Assembly (NCBI GenBank): GCA_025201765.1
Contig: MU623355.1
Location: forward strand, 124,001 to 188,000
Reading direction: 5' to 3'
Length of the DNA stretch: 64,000 nt
From: Daldinia sp. FL1419
Lineage: Eukaryota; Ascomycota; Sordariomycetes; Xylariales; Hypoxylaceae
The notes below the pieces were generated by a model. That model searched no databases. It worked only from the letters and a program-made list of their open reading frames with translations, and was not told the origin of the DNA. The position numbers were made by a program, and so were the translations under genes. Shown piece after piece: positions 57,845 through 64,000 of this stretch (positions are counted from its first letter, which is position 1; each line of letters begins with the position of its first letter).

Positions 57845-58686
57845 TCAGTAGAATGGTTCGCCCTCAGCAGCATCCACTCCCTCGTCGACGTTACGCTTAA
57901 CAGCGACCTCCGGGTCTTCGTCACCGTCAATTAGGTCAAGCCAACTACTCTTGATATTGGGAGCATCGAGCAGTAGTGCAGCCACCTGCGCGACAGACGC
58001 GCGACTTGCAGTTCCCAAGGCAGGGAGCTTCCCGAGCCCAACCTTACCCGCCGGCTCCGACGTTAGAAGGCCCGGGCGAAGACCAATTGCGGCGAAGTCT
58101 TTCCTCTTCTTGCCCTCTTCGTATAATACTTGGTCGGCCGCTATCTTGGCTTCGTAATAGTTTTTCAATGCGCCATTGTTTTTGGCCTGACAGTCTTGCC
58201 AGACCTCTTCAGACCACCAGGGGGCCTTCTTCAGCCGAGACCCCAAGTATGAGATCATGACAAACTTGGTGATGGATGGCGTCGCGGCTGACGCACGGAT
58301 GAAATGAATCGCTGCATCACGATCAATCTTGAACGTCTAATGAATAGAGTGTTAGTACCTAGGAGTGATGGTGACTACATTAAGCGACCACATACCCTCT
58401 CCGGTCCCCCCTTTCCCGCCGCGCCAGCACTCCAAACGACATAGTCTGGCTTGACTTCGTCTATAATACTCTTCGCCTGAGATTCGCTCGTGACTTCCTC
58501 TAAGCTACGTACTAACACGCTTAGTTTTCCGTTCTGGCCCTGTCCGAGCTTCTCCAAGCTTGCGACCCGCGCGGGATCGTGGATGATACTAGTGACATTC
58601 CACGATCGCTGAAGGAGCAAGGGTGTTAGTAGCTGGGCAATTTTTCCGCTGCCGCCGAGCAAGAGAACGTGGTGAAGAGATGACAT
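57845..58686 (-). CDS. Atypical short-chain dehydrogenase / NAD(P)-binding protein
   Basis: Exons 58686-58396 and 58336-57845 around a 58-bp GTATGT/CATTAG intron encode 260 residues. The start leads straight into a Rossmann motif, VLLLGGSGKIAQ (residues 7-18), typical of atypical SDRs binding NAD(P). DYVVWSAGAAGKGG marks the next strand. The splice restores the KIDRDAAIHFIRAS helix, and MISYLGSR and NYYEAKIAADQVL carry the family's Tyr-x-x-x-Lys-like region (YYEAK). GLRPGLLT follows. Homologues in yeast-like fungi are NAD-dependent epimerase or dehydratase-like proteins of unknown substrate. Cytosolic. The family assignment is solid, the reaction is not known. Confidence 0.88.
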
Positions 58687-59036
58687 TTCCCGTGATATGA
58701 CAATCCAGTACGACTTATGAGGGTATAGATTTGCAGCTAAAACTCGTCGAAATATGCCTTCGAGATCGTGAGCTTCGGGTAATGTAAAGCTCTAACCGTA
58801 CATATGTTGTGCCCCTCCATAGACCCGTCACGGACGTTATATCATACCCCACGTCACGCGATGGTTTTCCTTTGCGTCATTGAGAGACACAGTTAATTAA
58901 TATCATCGTTGCACGGTACTTATATCCGAGCCAACGCTCACTTTGAAGCAACATTAATCGAGCGGGGATTATTCAGCCTTCGTCTCTCATTACTACTTTT
59001 AGAAATTCAAATTATTCTTCCCAAGACGCTTGTCGT
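58687..59036. other. Intergenic
   Basis: Short promoter region of the SDR gene. Nothing else seen. Confidence 0.55.
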
Positions 59037-61201
59037 CTAATTAGGGGCTCTTTCGGTTCCTTTCCTTCGGAATATTACTGATGCCATATTCTCAAGCGGC
59101 GTTACCGTACCATCGAGGCCAAACCCAGCCTGTGGCTCCGATCCTTCGGTTTGTAAGATACCGAATCGGAGTTTGGTATCGCGAATAGGTTGCGGTAGCG
59201 GCTTTGCTCCAAGATTATTATCCGCAGACAACCTGTCTAGATCGGGGTTTCTAGTCGTCAGGAGCACCGCGGAGAAGGACATGCTGCTAGTGTATCCGTT
59301 GCTTAACAGCGCGGCAAACCCCACGCATATGCAGAGCAGTGTGACCACGACGGCAGACGAATACGTAGCCAGAAGAGTCTTACTATTGTAGTAGAAGAAG
59401 TTCTTCGGCATGGATACGGTTATGGGTATCTCGGTCGTAAAGTTCTGCCAGTGGCTGTAGGTGAGAAGACTATACGTAAAATTCCTAGAAAGGCTTTCGA
59501 CCGCGGTTGCGAGTGTTCCTCCTGGGCATCGATTGAGTGATTGAAACGCAAGCGGCCCGCCCGATGCACTCTGATAGTCCGTGGAGTTCCAAATCTCGGG
59601 GCAATCCCTCAACCCTGATTGGAAAAAGGGAGAGTTTCCAGCTTCGGAGATGCTGCCTCCAAGGTCGCCCGACTGGAAGACCAATTCTCCCCCTGCATTA
59701 ACTCGTACCTGGCCAGCTAGGAAACCGGTGAAGAGGTAATGAACCAAGTGATAAGTCGGACAAACCGTGGCGTTATTGGCTTCAGGGTCAGGAGCGCAGG
59801 CGCCGTTATCCAACGTCACGGACAAGCGCCCTCGCTCGTTGTCCCATTCTTGGGCATCCAAATGTTTTATAGATTTCTCCTGTATGGATTGAACACCGTT
59901 ATCGAAGTGCATGGTTACAGCGTACGAAGTGTTGTAAAGTTGGCAGACCAGATAGTTATGATCGGTATTGCCCCAACGCTCGCTGCGGCCGTTGGCGCCG
60001 ATGAGGATCATGTTATTCATCCTACTAGGAGCGGTGGCTTTGTAGATCAATGGTATCGGGCCGCTAGAAAAGTTACCAGTAGACACTGGTTTGGTGATTT
60101 CCGCATTAAAAGCCTCTTCAAAATTTGTGTAGTTGTAATAGGCCAGGTCCCAAGTACGAGTGTTTTTCGTCCGAATGACATCGCTGGCGTTGGAGCATTT
60201 GTAAGATGGCGCCCAGAAATCGAAATCGTAAGATGCGTTGGCAAACGGAGGCATCTCAGGTACGAAGCTATTCGAGATATAAGTTCTTGTGAACAAGCGT
60301 CCAATTTCGGGCGCTACGCCGGAAATATATCCAAACCCTCCATATGTTGCCCAACCATCGGTATTGGAAAAGTTGTAAGTTGGAACCTTGGTTGCGATGT
60401 CATCTCGAGTCATTCGCGACTCGACGGATAGGGTCGCTGGCGTTATGACCGTGATAATGGGAAGTAGCCTGCGACGGGTCAGGGGTTATGGAATGGAAAA
60501 GATAATCTCAGTCAAGGAATATAAACTTGAACTCACCATGCGATAGCAGCAAGAATGACGAGCCGTTTCGCATGCGTTAGAAAATCTCTGTTGAAGAAGG
60601 ACCAGGGATTTCCCATTATATCAAACATACTGTCGATGCCTCCAATCGACATGGCCCTGTTTCGTAAAGACATCCACGTTTGCTGTACAGCAGCGATTCC
60701 TATCGCAGCGACAAGCCCGCATCTAGTGAGGAGAGCAAGGCCCGTCCCGATTCTGATCGACCATACCTGCAAATCCTCTGAAGTCACAAGTGTGTCATTC
60801 AACCTGTTATAATAAAGATGATGACCCAACGCGGCCAAGATACCCCCAACGAAGAAAACTATCGCCAATAAAGGATCTCGTAATTTTATATCGGCGGCAT
60901 GTTGTAGTCCAGCATTATCTAGGAGCTTGGTTTCAACTTGTACTCCATTCCCGGTCGCTTCTTTCGACGGTTGGTTATAATTATTTACTCCATCGGGGGT
61001 TATTCCTTGTGCTTGATATGCATTTTGTATTTCGTGATTTGGCGTGGCGTAATAATAGTAGTTGTTGTTATTGCTGTTATAAACATCATTGCCGTAGTCG
61101 TTGCCGTAGCCGTAGCTATATTGTGTGTATTGATCCGTCTGATTTTGGAAGCCCGATGGATAATCGTTAATGGCATATTCGTGATGCTGCGGGTTGGCCA
61201 T
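59037..61201 (-). CDS. Fungal membrane protein with large exofacial domain
   Basis: Exons 61201-60537 and 60468-59037 across a 67-bp GTGAGT/CGCAG intron give 698 residues. The N-terminal 75 residues are Tyr/Asn/Gln-rich and cytosolic. Then come three membrane segments (LLAIVFFVGGILAALGHHLYY; RIGTGLALLTRCGLVAAIG; VILAAIAWLLPIITVI), a long glycosylation-rich outer domain (about 245-580) with Asn sequons and cysteines, one more helix (VVVTLLCICVGFAALL), and a cytosolic tail. The splice falls inside the third helix and restores AIAWLLPI, which supports the join. Similar proteins in ascomycetes are often mislabelled formylmethionine deformylase-like. Surface sensor or structural role possible; function unknown. 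Confidence 0.82.
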
Positions 61202-62137
61202 CGATTTATTGAATTAATCTCATAAATCAATGATCTAACCGTAGAATCAAGACCTGTCTATTATGCTTCTCTCGCGATGTCGACCTTTCGTGGGTTTACC
61301 CTTTGTCGACCGACCCTACACCAACTCGTCGCTCGTGTAAATATCAAATATTGGTAGATTACTTAGGTACCTAGGTAAAGTAAAGTAGAACATCACAAAT
61401 TGCGGCTCATCAGCTATTATACCCAAAAGCCCTACCCAAGAGTTAAGGCATCTAGACGCATGTTCGACGTCGCAATAGTAACGCTACCAGTCGTGGCGCC
61501 TATCAATCGCCCGATTGGACTAGCAGGACGTTTTAGAAGTTGGGGGCTGGGAATATAAACCCTGCTGTCGACCCGCCAGCCCATGCTATCTTTGTACCTG
61601 TTTACCCCATTTTCAGGCTTTTTTTTCCTTTTTTCTTTTTTTTAGGGAACACTAGAGCAAGATTTCAACGCTGGAAAAAACTTACATATTCCTTAATTCA
61701 TCGATATGGTTGGATTTGATATGATATGATACAATATATACATGCTTCAAAGCTATAAAAAGGGCTATGTACATACGAAGCGGTAACTATATACACGAAT
61801 TTTCAAGGCAAATTTAGCGAACGACGCAGCCAGCCATGCGCTATGGGCATATACACTCATAGCATCTCGAGCTGGAAATATAACGAGAGTAAAATATATT
61901 CTCCAATACTCAGGAACCCGGTCTCGTCATGTCCCCGTCACTACCGAGGGCCTAGCCCACAGTAACCAGGTGTTCTACACGATAGAAGCACCTGGCGGTT
62001 AACCTGTGGTTAGGTCACGGTAGTCTTACTCTTGGCGCCTGTTTTTCGCGTTAGCAAGCCGGACTAATAACTGAAGCGAGACTCAGCTCGCTTTTGCATT
62101 ATAGATCAACGCAGGGGTAAACTCACAGCTTCGCTAT
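61202..62137. other. Intergenic between convergent-side flanks
   Basis: Contains a CCTAGG palindrome at 61359 and a T-rich tract near 61620. No gene seen. Confidence 0.55.
61359..61378. repeat. CCTAGG-centred palindromic repeat copy
   Basis: TTACTTAGGTACCTAGGTAA, a near-perfect inverted repeat within the promoter of the 59037-61201 gene. Confidence 0.55.
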
Positions 62138-63359
62138 TTAAGCGACAGGGGTCGGCGCGGGCCTGGTTTTGGTCACCAAGGTCGTAGGAGCCTTGACCTT
62201 GGTCTTGGTAGCTCCCGAACCAGAGAGTGAGGAGTATACGGAGTCGAGGAATCCCGAGTTCTCGTATAGCTGCGACATATCCCACATCATCGCGCCGCCG
62301 AAGCTCGAGAACTGCTTCGAGAACTCAATGATCGGGGCCAGCGCATCAGCGGGTTGGTAACCACCGCCGGCTCCGGTGTTTGCCGGGACGCCGAGGAAGA
62401 CCTTGACATCCTTGTTCTTGCTGGTGTTCTTGGCCCAGTCATCCCATGTCTGGAAGTTGAAGTTGTTCTGGGTCGTGGAACCCGGTGTGAAAGAAGAAAC
62501 ACCACAGTAGTTGTTGTAGAACTGGATCATGATAAAGTCGAACGGGATGACTCCGTTCAGCATATCATTCATCGCGGCATCCGGGTACGGGCATTGGGGC
62601 GCTGCGGAGAGGTAGTATGCCTTACTACTGTCCTCATCCATTAGCGAACGCAGCTTAGTCGCGAACGGTGCAAAGTTCTGGGTCGTAGATTCGAAGTCGA
62701 AGTCGAAACCATCGACGACAGCAGAGAGGAATGGCCGGTTAGGCTTGCTCGTGTCCGGACCGAAGAGATCCCACACGGACTGGGCTGCGCTCTCAGCTGA
62801 CGACTCATCTGAAAATCCACCCTCGCTGTATGTAGCCCCACCGATAGACAGAAGGATCGTCTTTCCCTGGGACTGGCATGCCTTGATGTCCTCTTCTAGC
62901 TGCGGGCAGTTCAAAAGTTGAGTGCCTTCATACGCTGTGCAGTTGTCTCCGGCATTTGCAAAGTTTGTAGTCGGGGTCTTGATGCCGTTCAAGAAAGATA
63001 CCGGGATAATCTATAAGAAACATGGTAAGCATTTCTAATCTCCGAGTTAAGAAAGTCCGAGCTCCATACATTGATCTTCTCATCTATAGCAACACGAATT
63101 AGTAAAAGCGAAGACATATATCAAGGGAGACTAGATAGGCTTACTTGAACAGTATTCAGATAACCGCTGCTGAGAGTTCGCCTGGCCGTAGGAGTTTTGC
63201 CCTATATGTTTCGTTAACATTAAATTAATCAGTCAAAATATATCATATAACCATACCCCAATATACGGCAACATTGCTCTGAGAGCTACTGTCGAATCCC
63301 GCGAGGGCGACAGGGAGAATGCTGGCCAAAGAAGCCAGAGTTAATGTGGAAGAAACCAT
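62138..63359 (-). CDS. Secreted class III chitinase (GH18)
   Basis: Four exons (63359-63257, 63201-63145, 63083-63070, 63010-62138) encode 348 residues. Exon 3 is only 14 bp, and all joins keep phase. The enzyme hydrolyses chitin with retention of configuration. MVSSTLTLASLASILPVALAG is the signal peptide with cleavage near 20. The barrel starts at NVAVYWGQNSYGQ. LLSIGGATYSEGG is the substrate-binding strand, and DGFDFDFE is the catalytic DxxDxDxE motif (Asp158, Asp161, Asp163, acid Glu165). FIMIQFYNNYC and GGAMMWDMSQL follow as expected. The C-terminus ends in a short Thr/Pro/Lys tail (TLVTKTRPAPTPVA) without a binding module. Roles may include wall remodelling or nutrition. Identification is very secure. 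Confidence 0.96.
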
Positions 63360-64000
63360 GTTTGACCTGTGGCTTGATTCAAGGCTCTAGTTACCGGGTA
63401 GGAGAAGACTGGTATGGAAAGGGACATTTCTGATCAGTCGAGGGGATGCACACACCCGTATATATAGTTATTATCTTGCATTCCTCGCCCATATCCCCTA
63501 GCATCCATCTCCGCGTCGCCGGATTCAAGATGACCAGCCGAACGTTACAGGGCCGTAGTCATCGACTTGCCATGAGATGGCAGCCAAACCCGTGCAACCA
63601 AGCCCATGACGCGCCGTCGTTGTATCCTGGGATCTTTACTTAGACATCAATAGCCACCAGCTACCACCATCTACTACCAGTTGCCTTAAAGGTTGCCCCC
63701 AGAGAGATCGGAACCACCGCACGCGTCATCCAGCCAATGATGGTGGGTCGACTCAGAGTCGACCTAAAGTTGACCTCAGATAGTCCGGAGATTGCACTAC
63801 AACCAACGACTGTACGACTGTACCAGTTAAAGCAGGTGATGGAGCCGCCGAATGCACGCGGTCTACTCTAATCGCACGAGGAGGTAGTGGACGACGAGAT
63901 CGACAGGGGCTCAATTCCGGACCGTTTCTCGGAGGAACTTGGTATCAGTAATCCGAAGGAGAGTTTATCCTATTGTACATATGCAAGCAGAAATCCCAAG
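63360..64000. other. Chitinase promoter and window edge
   Basis: Holds the TATA box and nothing else that I can support. The open frame at 63446-63643 has no motif. Confidence 0.5.
63459..63466 (-). promoter_or_regulatory. Candidate TATA box for the chitinase gene
   Basis: A TATATATA run on the minus strand, about 100 bp before the start codon at 63359. Confidence 0.4.

Noticed and set aside
1..64000. Transposon, CRISPR array or rRNA
   Set aside because: No transposase or integrase motifs, no regular spacer-repeat array and no rRNA-like conserved blocks were seen.

Overview
This window is nuclear DNA from a filamentous ascomycete (Pezizomycotina). It most resembles a Sordariomycete and possibly Xylariales, although that finer placement is an inference. 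The evidence is short GT-AG introns of about 47-150 bp, single-gene transcription units on both strands, fungal-specific families (Zn2Cys6 regulator, RTA1 exporter, NCS1 permease, GH18 chitinase, CVNH lectin, secreted cysteine-rich proteins) and CT-rich 5' leaders. I rebuilt exon structures by hand. Exon lengths sum to whole codons in every multi-exon model given here.

Layout. Positions 1-7.2 kb are gene-poor, with palindromic CCTAGG-centred repeats, a telomere-like G-rich tract and a broken calcineurin-like phosphoesterase. Positions 7.2-10 kb hold two secreted-protein genes on the minus strand. Positions 12.8-15.3 kb hold a divergent pair, a VOC-family protein and an isochorismatase-like hydrolase. 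Positions 17-22 kb carry pyrroline-5-carboxylate reductase and a large secreted polysaccharide-lyase-like protein. Positions 24-33 kb are a housekeeping block: an integral membrane protein, the splicing factor Prp17/Cdc40, the cargo receptor Erv14 and type 1 methionine aminopeptidase. Positions 33.7-39.8 kb hold kynurenine 3-monooxygenase, a Zn2Cys6 regulator and an NCS1 permease. Positions 40-46 kb hold small unknowns, an RTA1 protein, an assembly gap flanked by homopolymers, and a broken luciferase-like (DUF5519) gene.

Positions 46-54 kb are the most distinctive part. A head-to-head intronless pair encodes the two halves of plant Tm-1-type proteins (a TIM-barrel protein and a UPF0261 protein). 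It is followed by an eight-exon cytochrome P450 that diverges from an intronless FAD-linked oxidase. Positions 54-64 kb hold a secreted cysteine-rich protein, a small membrane protein, a CVNH lectin, a possible 44-residue membrane microprotein, an atypical SDR, a fungal membrane protein with a large exofacial domain and a class III chitinase.

The housekeeping genes are unrelated to one another. Possible functional groupings are VOC plus isochorismatase, KMO plus Zn2Cys6 plus NCS1, the Tm-1-like pair, and P450 plus FAD oxidase. All are inferred from gene order only. Secreted-protein genes of unknown role are scattered across the window. No complete transposon, rRNA, convincing tRNA or CRISPR array was seen.
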